Positions 50,734 to 60,800 of a DNA stretch of 64,000 nt are shown here, one piece after another. The position numbers were made by a program, and so were the translations under genes. Numbering within the stretch: the stretch's first letter is position 1; each line of letters starts with the position of its first letter. This DNA is from Bacteroidales bacterium UBA5429 (GTDB lineage Bacteria; Bacteroidota; Bacteroidia; Bacteroidales; WCHB1-69), in NCBI GenBank assembly GCA_002427605.1, contig DIRT01000029.1:123990-187989 (forward strand), in the 5' to 3' direction. The notes under the pieces are model-generated. The model had not been told where the DNA came from. It saw nothing but the letters and a program-made list of their open reading frames with translations, and searched no databases.

Positions 50734-52035
50734 CTATTTATTAATCAATTCTATTTTTTTAATTCTCCATTCACCTGAAGGATTCCCTCCATGATTATTA
50801 TATCTCAACGCAATTCTAACCTTAGAGGCTGTCAGATTGGGTAGAGTAATATCATTACTATTACTAAACTCTGAGGGAAACTGAGTTATTGCAGGCAGAG
50901 GCGCGTAGTTATCCGGATCAAATGGTTGATCTACATTAGTTGTATAGTATAGACTGTAATATTCTTGTAATCCCACGAGATTAATTTTATGCAATAAACG
51001 AACAAAACTCTCTTTTGTTGCATCGATCTCTATAGGCGGTGAAATCAACCAATCATCCATCTCAATATTAGACGTGTTATAATCGTGATACATAAACTGA
51101 TCACCTCCAAAGTTTACAAATCGCCAACGAGTAGCATTAGCAGGGAAAACACTCCATCCTTCAGGGCCTATTGAATTTTCGTTAAACTGATATGAATAAA
51201 AAACTTCATCTTCAGGTGTATCAACTTGAGCAAACTGAATATCATCTCTGGTCCGGATCATTAATTGGTAGTTATTATCATATATGGTTAAAATCCCATA
51301 TAGTGTTCCTACTCCAGATGGTACCTTGAGACTTCTAAAGCGTGCGTAATTAGAAGTTCTAACAACAATCGGTTTAGAAACTCCCTGAACATTGAGTGTA
51401 TGTTCAGTTACAAACTCATTATATGAGAATGGCTTTCCCCAGGATTCAGGAGCAAATTGACAATTTTCCAATTTAACTAATTTACCAACATCTTCAAGAG
51501 AGTTCATATCTATTTCTGTACCTAATAGGGGAGTCGGGAGATTATCTTTGCTTGGCAATCCAACACGATGGATATACCTATTGAAGTGCAATGCATTAAT
51601 CCTACCAACACTGGTTTTACGATATTCCCATCCAACTTGATAATAGCGATTATAATCTCCGACTATCAAACCTCTACAATCAATAATCACCTTTTGTCCA
51701 ACAGGATATAAGTTAAAAAGTCCATTCATATCCAACTGAATCTCAATAGCTCCGGTTTCATCTTGAACTACCATCGATTTATAGAAGTTACCCCCTTCAT
51801 CTGTACTTACAACAACTGCTTCAACTATAAATATTTCATCATAGCTACAAATTGAATCCAACTTATAGGAATCAAGTATTAAGTGTTTATTTTTAATATC
51901 TTGAATTGTTTTATTGGGAGCAGGACCTTGATAAGTTGGAGCTGTAAATTGTGGTTCTTCCCACTCTTTTTGACAACCGCCCCACAGTAAAGCAAGAACT
52001 AATGTAAATATGATATTTTTTAAAATTCTATTCAT
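50734..52035 (-). CDS. DUF5689 lipoprotein (copy 1)
   Basis: A 433-residue probable outer-membrane lipoprotein with lipobox LWGGC (Cys21). Residues about 45-265 form a DUF5689 region, which resembles an OB fold (VEAVVVSTDEGGNFYKSMVVQDETG; YPVGQKVIIDCRGL). The C-terminal part (about 280-433) is a jelly-roll of the 'choice-of-anchor' kind, with SIGPEGWSVF, DDWLISPPIEI and SFVRLLHK. It lies 14 bases after a paralogue and just before ribBA. The ligand is unknown; the OB fold allows nucleic acid but does not prove it. Confidence 0.8.
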   Translation of the reverse strand: MNRILKNIIFTLVLALLWGGCQKEWEEPQFTAPTYQGPAPNKTIQDIKNKHLILDSYKLDSICSYDEIFIVEAVVVSTDEGGNFYKSMVVQDETGAIEIQLDMNGLFNLYPVGQKVIIDCRGLIVGDYNRYYQVGWEYRKTSVGRINALHFNRYIHRVGLPSKDNLPTPLLGTEIDMNSLEDVGKLVKLENCQFAPESWGKPFSYNEFVTEHTLNVQGVSKPIVVRTSNYARFRSLKVPSGVGTLYGILTIYDNNYQLMIRTRDDIQFAQVDTPEDEVFYSYQFNENSIGPEGWSVFPANATRWRFVNFGGDQFMYHDYNTSNIEMDDWLISPPIEIDATKESFVRLLHKINLVGLQEYYSLYYTTNVDQPFDPDNYAPLPAITQFPSEFSNSNDITLPNLTASKVRIALRYNNHGGNPSGEWRIKKIELINK

Positions 52036-52049
52036 GATTTCAATATTTT

Positions 52050-53318
52050 TTAGTTAGGATTTGACTTAAACTGAATATTATTTATAGCCCAATTAGAATT
52101 TTTCTGATCGGTATATCTAAATCCAATTCTGAAAGTAGGTTTTGAAACTGCTTCATCCGGTATTGGAATTACTGTTTCAGTAAATGATGATGGTAATGTT
52201 GGAATTTCCAACGAAATCCATTCACCATCGATAGTTGAATAGTATAATCTAAATTGATCAGCTGTTCCTAATCCATTAAAGTTTCGATGTGTAAAATAAA
52301 GTTTAACATTTCGATAGGATCCAAAATCCAACTGAGGTGAAACCAAATAGCAATCAGTCATTTCCGATGTTGATCCTGTTATGGTTACCACTTTATAATC
52401 TGGTTTATATTCCCATTGAGCAGTTCCCGCTACAGATTGATTACTCCAACCCATGGAGAAAGGAGAACTCTCCATATTATATTGGAACACCACATAGCCG
52501 CCGGGGGGAGGAAGAACTGTGACATCATTAATAGATCGCAGCATCAACTGATAATCACTGCCATATTTGGTTAAAATCCCTTTGATATTCAATTTACCTT
52601 CCGGTAAAACTTCATCAGCCCAATCTATATACTGACTTATTCTGGCTATAATTTTAGTGTTTCCGTTCTCAAGTTGAATATTCCTATTAATTGTCGAATA
52701 GCCCTGACTGGCATCAAAATAAAGATTCGATCCATTGGCATCCACAAAAGAACAATTGGGAAGCTCAACTAAAGTATGAAAATCAGCCTCTGTAATATTG
52801 TTGGTTGATCGAATCACTTTGGGGGCAGGTTCCGGAACAAATATCCCTGATTTAAAAATGTGACGCATTTCAACATTAGAGGGGATATATTGCATTTCAT
52901 CATTTCCCCATAGTCCTAGCTGATACCATCCTGAATTTCCATTATTGGCAATATAGCTTCCAAGATACAACCCCTGACACTCAACATATATAGTTTGACC
53001 AATCCTATATTTATTATAATATGCTGAATTGGCAGTTCTGATGCTAATACCACCTGTTTCATCCTGTATAAAAATCTCTTTATAGCAAGAACCATGTTTG
53101 TCAGTCGAGATTACAACTCCTTTTATCACTACTTTATCCGTAATCAGTGTTGCGGGTTTTACACCCAAAGTATGATATTGGAATAATTCAGCAATAGTAT
53201 GAGTAGCTTCTCCTGAATACGTTTCTACCGGAATTTCCTCAGGTTTATTACAAGAAGAGCACACTGTGGCAAAAAATGCAATAACAAGAAATATATTTAA
53301 AATAGCAACTTTTTTCAT
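52050..53318 (-). CDS. DUF5689 lipoprotein (copy 2)
   Basis: A 422-residue lipoprotein with lipobox VCSSC (Cys23) and the same order as its neighbour: a DUF5689 OB-like region (GVVISTDKHGSCYKEIFIQDETG; YRIGQTIYVECQGLYLG) followed by a C-terminal jelly-roll (SMGWSNQSV; DCYLVSPQLDFG; NWAINNIQF). The two proteins share pattern but not close identity, so the duplication is old. The gene follows the TonB receptor by 22 bases and probably works with it at the cell surface. Confidence 0.8.
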   Translation of the reverse strand: MKKVAILNIFLVIAFFATVCSSCNKPEEIPVETYSGEATHTIAELFQYHTLGVKPATLITDKVVIKGVVISTDKHGSCYKEIFIQDETGGISIRTANSAYYNKYRIGQTIYVECQGLYLGSYIANNGNSGWYQLGLWGNDEMQYIPSNVEMRHIFKSGIFVPEPAPKVIRSTNNITEADFHTLVELPNCSFVDANGSNLYFDASQGYSTINRNIQLENGNTKIIARISQYIDWADEVLPEGKLNIKGILTKYGSDYQLMLRSINDVTVLPPPGGYVVFQYNMESSPFSMGWSNQSVAGTAQWEYKPDYKVVTITGSTSEMTDCYLVSPQLDFGSYRNVKLYFTHRNFNGLGTADQFRLYYSTIDGEWISLEIPTLPSSFTETVIPIPDEAVSKPTFRIGFRYTDQKNSNWAINNIQFKSNPN

Positions 53319-53340
53319 CTCTGTTTTAAATTATAATGTT

Positions 53341-55878
53341 CTAAAATGTATAAGTAACTCCTGCATAAAAAGTGGTTCCAAACGCGTAATAGTACCTATT
53401 TTGATATTTTGAAGGATTATACTCTCTATAATCAAATCTATATTGTTCCCATGCTGTAGTAACCAAATTTGTATTATTTGTTATGTTTGTAACACTCACA
53501 TTGACTGCAATCAATTTTCCTTTTACTCTCCAACTTTTACTTATAGAAAAGTCAAGTGTAAACTGTCCTTTTAATCGGGTTTGATCCACAATAGCATGAT
53601 AAATTTCAGCTTCTTCTGGAATATCCAGATTCCATGTTCCGCGTGCATGGATGGTTCTTCTGTGAGGGTTCAAATCGCAAAAAATTCTATCGAAGTAGTT
53701 GGCATTGATATTTACCCACCAAAAGTTATGATTAAATTTAAGTCCTAATGTTGTAGCTACTTGTGGGGAACCTGCAACAAAATAATTTTTCCAATATACA
53801 GTCTCCATTTTATCCCCACCACCTGTACTCAAAATGTCATAACCATTTTCTGCATTAATATTTACCAATGGATTACTGCTATATCTATAATCTCCAAAGT
53901 TACCGGCAAAAATTAATGAAAGGGTAGAAGTCATCTTCAATTCAGACCCTATTTCTATACCCATATGGCGTTGGTCGATATCACTCATAGCGTAGTTAAC
54001 CATTGTGTAATAGTCGTCATGATAGAAACTGATGACACGACTAAGATCATTTAATTGTGTATAATAGGCTGTTAAACGCATTTGAAATTTAGGATATTTC
54101 AAGATATAGGAGAAGTCCGAACTAAATATCTTTTCTGACTTCAGATTTGGAACGAAAGTATTTCTAATTCTCGGTGCAATAAATGAGTTCAGCACACCAG
54201 GAGCATCATTTTCGTAATGGGATGTCAATGTGAGGTAATTTCGTCCGGTGATCTTATAAGTTATCCCCCCCTTAAATCCATATAACATAAAAGATTTAAC
54301 ATCAGATTTCCCTAATGAAGCTTCAGGGAATCTTCCATTTTGCATTAATCCCACTCTCCACATCTGTTCATTTCCAAGACTAGCACCTAAATGAAAATCA
54401 ACCTTTCTATAATTAAAATTTAACAATGCCCAAACTTTCTGAATATTGAGATGAAATTCATAGCTATTTCCAATGAGATCACCTTCATGTAAGGTGTCAT
54501 TTTTATGGAGTAAGTCATTATAAATAGTATTTAGAGAATCGGGAAAGGCTCCTTCCGAAAATTTATCCACATCGATCCAATATAATCCACCCAAAAGATC
54601 ATTAATTTGATTGTAACTATGTTGTTTAAAACTTCTGATATCTAAACCGGCAAAGAGTCTGATGTTCTCATTTAGATCAGCCGTTATATGTGATGTACCT
54701 CCAACCTGAATATGATCCATAACTCTGTTTTCCAGGATATATTGGGCTCTTTTGCCTTGCGAAGCAGCTAACTGGTTAATATTGTACATTCTATCCCAAT
54801 TAATTTGTCTGAACTGATCATTATTCATCCACTCTTCTTTATAATCCCAGTATAAACTTGTTGTATCTCCACTTTGAATAAAATAACTTGGCAAGTAGCG
54901 ATAATAATCGGGTCTTGGATCTGCTGCATCATACCAATTCAATGCAGTCGTTGAATTTCTTCCAAAAGTAGCACCCAAAGTTGAAGTGATCGTGAATTTA
55001 TTATGTGCTGGAGTATAGTAGTGGGAGAGGAGTGTAATCGGCTCATAAGTAGTCCTGACTCTGGCACTTCTCTGTTTCCCTTGATACCAACCCCAGTTGG
55101 GATTATAATAGTTCGAACCGGTAAGAGTATATGCTTCTGAAACTGAATTGGCTTGCATGCTTCTACGTGTTGGTGTTCCGATCAAAGTAATATTAACCGC
55201 ATGTTCTTTATTTATCTTTTTTTCAGCAGCAAGAAAGTAACTGAATGCATCATAAGTAGTACCCTCTACATAAGATATGGTATTACCAAAGCGACCGGAA
55301 ATAGTAGCTGCAAAAGACCAGCCATTTTTCATTATACCGGTTGCATAGGTCAGCATGAGTCGATTATTATAGGTTCTATTGGACAAAGAATAGGTCCCCT
55401 TAATCATTTTACCATATGCCGATGCCCTCAAATTATAATTTGATACTCCTCCAATTGAACCAAAAGTATAGGACGCCGGTGTCATGTAAATTCTGGTATC
55501 TGGATAGCGAACTACATGATTTAACCCTCCCCATTGAGAGTATGTAGGCCTACCTGTTACCATACTATTCATTCGAAATCCATTCAAAAAAATCGCATTA
55601 TACTTATTATCATAACCTCTGATCCTAAAATAAGCGATACTAAAGGTGTATGAAGTATTATTCAAATACAGGTCACGTGAGGATTGCAAAATACTCGGAA
55701 TAAAATTTCCTGAGGAATTATCACCAATATCTTGACCATCTCCAATGTTTAAAAAAGCGGTTTCAGCGGGACCTTGTGGTCTAATTATTGAAGAATCCGG
55801 TGGAGTTTCGCCACTCTGGGCTAAAAGAGTAGAGGTCAAAAATAGTATAGAAATCAAAGATAAAACATAGTATTTCAT
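53341..55878 (-). CDS. TonB-dependent outer-membrane receptor
   Basis: An 845-residue receptor. A signal peptide (ending STLLAQ, residue 21) is followed by a plug domain (FIPSILQSSRDLYLNN; FRIRGYDNKYNAIFLNGFRMN) and a 22-strand-type beta barrel that ends in FYAGVTYTF. It lacks the N-terminal carboxypeptidase-regulatory-like domain of SusC proteins. It is the first gene of an operon with two DUF5689 lipoproteins and ribBA, and faces a divergent secreted nuclease-family gene. The cargo is not known. Confidence 0.9.
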   Translation of the reverse strand: MKYYVLSLISILFLTSTLLAQSGETPPDSSIIRPQGPAETAFLNIGDGQDIGDNSSGNFIPSILQSSRDLYLNNTSYTFSIAYFRIRGYDNKYNAIFLNGFRMNSMVTGRPTYSQWGGLNHVVRYPDTRIYMTPASYTFGSIGGVSNYNLRASAYGKMIKGTYSLSNRTYNNRLMLTYATGIMKNGWSFAATISGRFGNTISYVEGTTYDAFSYFLAAEKKINKEHAVNITLIGTPTRRSMQANSVSEAYTLTGSNYYNPNWGWYQGKQRSARVRTTYEPITLLSHYYTPAHNKFTITSTLGATFGRNSTTALNWYDAADPRPDYYRYLPSYFIQSGDTTSLYWDYKEEWMNNDQFRQINWDRMYNINQLAASQGKRAQYILENRVMDHIQVGGTSHITADLNENIRLFAGLDIRSFKQHSYNQINDLLGGLYWIDVDKFSEGAFPDSLNTIYNDLLHKNDTLHEGDLIGNSYEFHLNIQKVWALLNFNYRKVDFHLGASLGNEQMWRVGLMQNGRFPEASLGKSDVKSFMLYGFKGGITYKITGRNYLTLTSHYENDAPGVLNSFIAPRIRNTFVPNLKSEKIFSSDFSYILKYPKFQMRLTAYYTQLNDLSRVISFYHDDYYTMVNYAMSDIDQRHMGIEIGSELKMTSTLSLIFAGNFGDYRYSSNPLVNINAENGYDILSTGGGDKMETVYWKNYFVAGSPQVATTLGLKFNHNFWWVNINANYFDRIFCDLNPHRRTIHARGTWNLDIPEEAEIYHAIVDQTRLKGQFTLDFSISKSWRVKGKLIAVNVSVTNITNNTNLVTTAWEQYRFDYREYNPSKYQNRYYYAFGTTFYAGVTYTF

Positions 55879-55909
55879 ATCATAAATCTTTTAATTAATT
55901 TAAGGAGAA

Positions 55910-55917
55910 CAAAAGTA
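55910..55917 (-). promoter_or_regulatory. -7 promoter element for the TonB-receptor operon
   Basis: Minus-strand TACTTTTG, 31 bases before the ATG at 55878. The 111-base gap to the divergent gene holds both promoters. Confidence 0.55.
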
Positions 55918-55964
55918 CAAAAAAAAGATTACATAGAAATGTAGAATCTTACAAATAAAATTTA

Positions 55965-55973
55965 TAATTTTGC
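55965..55973 (+). promoter_or_regulatory. -7 promoter element for the nuclease-family gene
   Basis: TAATTTTGC, 16 bases before the ATG at 55990. Confidence 0.6.
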
Positions 55974-55989
55974 GAATATATTTTTTGTT

Positions 55990-57027
55990 ATGAAAAACTT
56001 GAAATTTCTCACTTTATTTTTAATTTTTGGAGCTTGTTATTCAACAATTTGGGCACAAACTTATCAAACTGCCGTCATTGGATTTTATAATGTTGAAAAT
56101 TTATTTGACACTATCAATGACCCGTTAAAAAATGATGAACAGTTTTTACCTGACGGATCTTATCAGTGGAATTCTGATAAATATCAACTAAAACTCAAGA
56201 ATTTAGCAGATGTAATATCCCTAATAGGGGAGGAGCACGGTGGGTGTGCTGTTCTGGGAGTCAGTGAAGTCGAAAATGAAGCTGTACTTCTGGATTTGGT
56301 AAATCAAGAAAAACTTAAAAAATTTAACTTTAAAGTAGCACATCATGATTCACCCGATCGAAGAGGTGTTGATGTATGCTTTCTCTATCAGGAAAAACGA
56401 TTTGAAATGTTATCTATCAAAGGATTTACTCTTGTTATTCCTGACAAACCCGACTTCATTACCCGGGATCAGGTGTTGATGACTGGCGTTTTAGATCAAG
56501 TAGATACACTTTTTCTTATCGTTAATCATTGGCCTTCAAAAATAGGGGGGGAGAGAAGAAGTTCCCCTTTACGTGTTGCAGCAGCTGAGTTGACAAAACA
56601 TATCTGCGATTCCATTTACCAACATCATCCTGATGCAAAAATCATTATTATGGGCGACTTTAACGATAATCCCAATGCAAAAAGCTTTACAAAAGGTTTG
56701 GGAGCTGTCGGAAAAATGAAAGATTTGAAAAAAAATGATATCTTTAACCCTATGTATCAAATGTTTCGTGACGGAATCGGATCTATTGCATACCAGGATA
56801 ACTGGGAGTTGTTTGATCAGATTTTAGTTTCCTCAAATCTGATTACAGCTGCACCTAATACCTATAAATATATCTCTGCGCATGTATTTAGACGTAATTT
56901 TATGATTAATAAAACCGGATCATTTGCGGGTTATCCTCATAGAACATTTGCCGGGGGAGCATTTTTAGGAGGATATAGCGATCACCTCCCTGTGTACATA
57001 ATTTTGGAAAAGAAAGATATTAAATAA
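55990..57027 (+). CDS. Secreted endonuclease/exonuclease/phosphatase family enzyme
   Basis: A 345-residue DNase-I-like fold hydrolase with a signal peptide ending STIWAQ (residue 23), so periplasmic or secreted. Metal and catalytic residues appear in GFYNVENLFDT, GVSEVENEAVL, IVNHWPSK, MGDFNDNPN and GGYSDHLPVY. Family members cut nucleic acids, nucleotides or phosphoesters; the substrate cannot be fixed from sequence. It is divergent from the TonB/DUF5689 operon with a shared 111-base intergenic region, a layout that suggests joint function. The next gene starts 27 bases later. Confidence 0.87.
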   Translation: MKNLKFLTLFLIFGACYSTIWAQTYQTAVIGFYNVENLFDTINDPLKNDEQFLPDGSYQWNSDKYQLKLKNLADVISLIGEEHGGCAVLGVSEVENEAVLLDLVNQEKLKKFNFKVAHHDSPDRRGVDVCFLYQEKRFEMLSIKGFTLVIPDKPDFITRDQVLMTGVLDQVDTLFLIVNHWPSKIGGERRSSPLRVAAAELTKHICDSIYQHHPDAKIIIMGDFNDNPNAKSFTKGLGAVGKMKDLKKNDIFNPMYQMFRDGIGSIAYQDNWELFDQILVSSNLITAAPNTYKYISAHVFRRNFMINKTGSFAGYPHRTFAGGAFLGGYSDHLPVYIILEKKDIK

Positions 57028-57054
57028 ACAAGTAACCCTCAAACAAACTTTAAA

Positions 57055-57789
57055 ATGGATAGAAAAATTGTAATTATTCCAACTTATAATGAAATCGAAA
57101 ATATTGAAAACATTATTCGTAAAACATTCAGTATTACTGATGTACACATTTTAGTTGTGGATGACGGATCTCCGGATGGAACAGGTAAAAAAGTAAAAGA
57201 ATTAATGGAAGAGTTCCCTGAAAGACTCTTTATTATTGAAAGAACAGGAAAATTGGGACTTGGAACCGCATATATTGCCGGTTTCAAATGGGCACTCGAG
57301 AATAATTACGATTATGTTTTTGAAATGGATGCTGACTTTTCTCACAATCCTGAAGATTTAGATCGTCTTTATCATGCTTGTGCTTTAGAAGGAGCTGATT
57401 TAGCCATAGGTTCAAGATATTGTAAAGGTGTTAATGTTTTGAATTGGCCTATGGGAAGACTATTAATGTCTTATTATGGATCTATGTACGTTCGTTTTAT
57501 ACTTGGAATGTCAGTTAAAGATACTACTGCAGGATTTAAATGTTACAAAGCCAGTACATTAAGACAAATCGATTTTAAAAGAATTAAACATATTGGCTAC
57601 GGTTTTCAAATTGAAATGAAATTCAATGTTCATAAATTAAAACTTAAAATTATCGAAGTTCCTATTGTTTTCGTTGATAGAAAATTGGGTACGTCAAAAA
57701 TGAGCGCAGGAATTTTCAAAGAAGCTATTTTAGGTGTGATTGGGTTAAGATTTCGAAGTTTCTTTTGGAAAAAGAAAAAAGTAGCCTAA
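57055..57789 (+). CDS. Polyprenol monophosphomannose synthase-like GT2 glycosyltransferase
   Basis: A 244-residue GT-A fold enzyme that transfers a sugar (mannose in characterised relatives) from GDP to a polyprenyl phosphate. The core is IIPTYNEIENIENII, VVDDGSPDGTG, the metal-binding EMDADFSHNPEDL, GSRYCKG and a late KMSAGIFKEA. No transmembrane helix is clear, consistent with the short Dpm1-like form. In Bacteroidota this gene is common and may feed protein or surface glycosylation. Confidence 0.9.
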   Translation: MDRKIVIIPTYNEIENIENIIRKTFSITDVHILVVDDGSPDGTGKKVKELMEEFPERLFIIERTGKLGLGTAYIAGFKWALENNYDYVFEMDADFSHNPEDLDRLYHACALEGADLAIGSRYCKGVNVLNWPMGRLLMSYYGSMYVRFILGMSVKDTTAGFKCYKASTLRQIDFKRIKHIGYGFQIEMKFNVHKLKLKIIEVPIVFVDRKLGTSKMSAGIFKEAILGVIGLRFRSFFWKKKKVA

Positions 57790-57816
57790 ATAGAGGAGGT
57801 AAAACTTCCTATTTAA
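57789..57816 (+). terminator. Weak hairpin after the GT2 gene
   Basis: AAATAG...CTATTT arms with inner GGAGGT/ACTTCC pairing form an imperfect stem just after the stop. There is no strong T-run, so terminator function is doubtful. Confidence 0.25.
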
Positions 57817-57875
57817 CATAATATAAATTATACGAAAATAGGTTTAGATTCTATATTTATAATAATTAACTGAAA

Positions 57876-60800
57876 TTGAACTTTTTTAAATACATGACGT
57901 TGTTCCTGCTGATCATACTCAAGCACGGAACTATTTTCGCACAAACTTTTACGGAGTTTCAAGATCCCGGGATTTTTGAAATTAATCGAGTTTATCCGCG
58001 TTTCAATTTAATTCCGGAAAATGAACAACACAAGATCTCTTTGAATGGAGATTGGAAATTTCATTTTGCAAATCATTTTCACGAACGCCCTGTTAATTTT
58101 TATCAACTAAAATTTGATGACTCTCAATGGGAATATTTTCAAGTCCCTGCGAACTGGGAATTGCATGGTTACGGATATCCTGTATACGTTAATCAACCGA
58201 ATGAATTTGACAATAGCCAAATTCCCAAAGTTCCTGAATTGAATAACAGTGTGGGTTCATACAGAAAACACGTACAAATTCCTAAAAATTGGAAAGATGG
58301 TCATGTTTTTATTAATATCGGGGCGATAAAATCTTGTGTATATTTATGGGTTAATGGTCAATTTGTAGGTTATGCGGAAGATTCTAAGACTAATATTGAA
58401 TTCGACCTCACACATTATGTTAAATACGGAAAGGAGAATCAGATTAGTATGCAGGTAATTAAATGGTCTGATGGATCCTACTTTGAGTGCCAGGATTTTT
58501 GGAGAATCAGCGGTGTAGAACGCGATATTTACCTTTATTATACACCATCTACTTATATATCTGATTATCAACTCAATGCAACTCTTGATTCAACCTATAA
58601 AAATGGAATATTAGATCTTAATTTACAAATTAGCTCCAAAGGGAATTTTAAAAAACAGAAACAACATCACACTCTTGAATTGATTGTTGAACAGGGTTTA
58701 CCATCTACCGGCGCAACAGACCCTCTACAATTTAAAAAAGCTATCTATTCTGCAAAATGTGTAACAATTCGAGACTCTTTGACCTCTATTTCATGGGAAC
58801 AACTTGTTTTTCAGGATGTTCCGGTTTGGTCGGCTGAAACCCCTACCCTATCTCAAATCACTCTTAATCTGCTTGATTCCCAAGGAAAATTGATCCACAC
58901 ACTAAAAAAACAGTTTGGATTCCGTTCTGTAGAGATGAAAAATGGATTCGTGTTAATCAATGGCAAACCGATCAGATTTAAGGGGGTTAACAGACATGAT
59001 CATGATCCGTACAAAGGTCATGTAATCAGTAAAGAATCGATGTTACAGGATTTTTTACTGATGAAACAAGCGAATATGAATGCTGTTCGTACTGCTCACT
59101 ATCCGAATGATCCCTATTTTTACGAATTGTGTGACCGATTTGGTCTATACGTGATGGATGAAGCGAATGCAGAATCTCATGCACAGGGATATGGTGCAGC
59201 GGCTGTCGCAAAACGGGAGGATTTTCTTGAAGCCACAGTAGCAAGAGTTCGAAATATGTACGAAAGAGATAAAAACCACACTTGTATCGTAATGTGGTCT
59301 TTGGGGAATGAATCAGGTAATGGAATATGCTATCACAAGGCATATGATTGGTTAAAAAGCAAAGATCCGAACAGACCGATCCATTATGAGAGAGCTTACG
59401 ACGACTATAACACGGATGTTTATTCGATCATGTATCCTCATGTTGAGTATATTGCTCAATATGGAGCAGTCAAAAGAGAGAAACCGATGGTAATCTGTGA
59501 ATATTCACACGCCATGGGCAATAGTTGTGGAAATTTATCAGATTATTGGGATACCATATATAAATATCCTCAATTACAGGGTGCTTTTATTTGGGATTGG
59601 GTTGATCAATCTTTAGTCGAATATGATTCTACAGGTAGAAAATGGTACAGTTATGGTGGCGATTATGGTCATCCTGAAGGGATTCCACCATCAGATAAGA
59701 ACTTCTTAATCAATGGGTTAATTTCCAGTGAAAGAGAACCCCATCCTCACTATTTTGAAGCTCAGAGAGTTTATCAACCACTTCATATTCAAAAAGTTGA
59801 CATAGAAAAAGGATTATTTAAGATCACTAATCGATTAGATTTTACCAAAGCAGAGGATGCTTTTCGCTTTTTTTATCAATTGGAATATTACGATGGTGAA
59901 AAAGTTATGAAGAGCTCCCCTACTCCTATTCTCCTCAATCTGAAACCCGGTGAGAGTCAGGAGATTCATGTTGATTACCCGGAAAAATATCAACAGGGGG
60001 TGATCACTTTTTACAGCACGAACAACGGAGGAAATGCTTGTCAAGGACTGGTAATGGCGAACAACAGAGCCACGTTTTACCTTCCCCCCAATTTTATTAA
60101 TTCAAAAAAAGAAAAAAGATCCAATAAATTAATCAGTTTAACAAAAACAGAAGAGTATTGGACTATTAAAACAGAACAAATAGAGTACCAACTAGAGCTT
60201 CAAAGCGGAGCACTTTCGTCCATTTTGTGGGAGGATGAGGAATATTTAAAGAAGCCCATTGAACTCAACTTTTGGCGTCCGCCAACAGATAACGACATTA
60301 GAGATCGAAATGGTGTAAAAGCCTGGAAACAAGGCTCTTTGCATGAGCTACAATGGGAGTGTACAGACCGGGAAGCCAAAAGAGAAGGAGATTCATTACT
60401 GATTGTTTATCAGTTTTTAAAAGGGATTAATCCGCAAAATCAGGTGATGGTTGAGGCGATTCAATCGATTATTTTCAGTGCTGATGCAGAACTTGAAATC
60501 CGTTATCAAATCCAGCTTTCAGAACATATCAGGACAGTAGCTAAGGTAGGTTTACAGTCAGGAATTACTGATCAATTCCAGAAAGTCAGTTGGTTAGGAG
60601 CACTCAATGAAACTTACCCTGATCGTTTGCAAGCTGCCGACATAGGTTTTCATACTGCTCCAATTGATCAGTTATTTCACCAGTATGTTAAGCCTCAGGA
60701 GAGTGGGAATCGTGCGTTAACTCATCATGTTGCACTTCAGTCCGGATCTAAAGAGATTCTAATCGATTTTAATCATACTTTGTTCAACTTTTCAATTTAT

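Noticed and set aside
55153..55443. 96-codon plus-strand open frame inside the TonB receptor gene
   Set aside because: It is a shadow frame within a complete, typical receptor.
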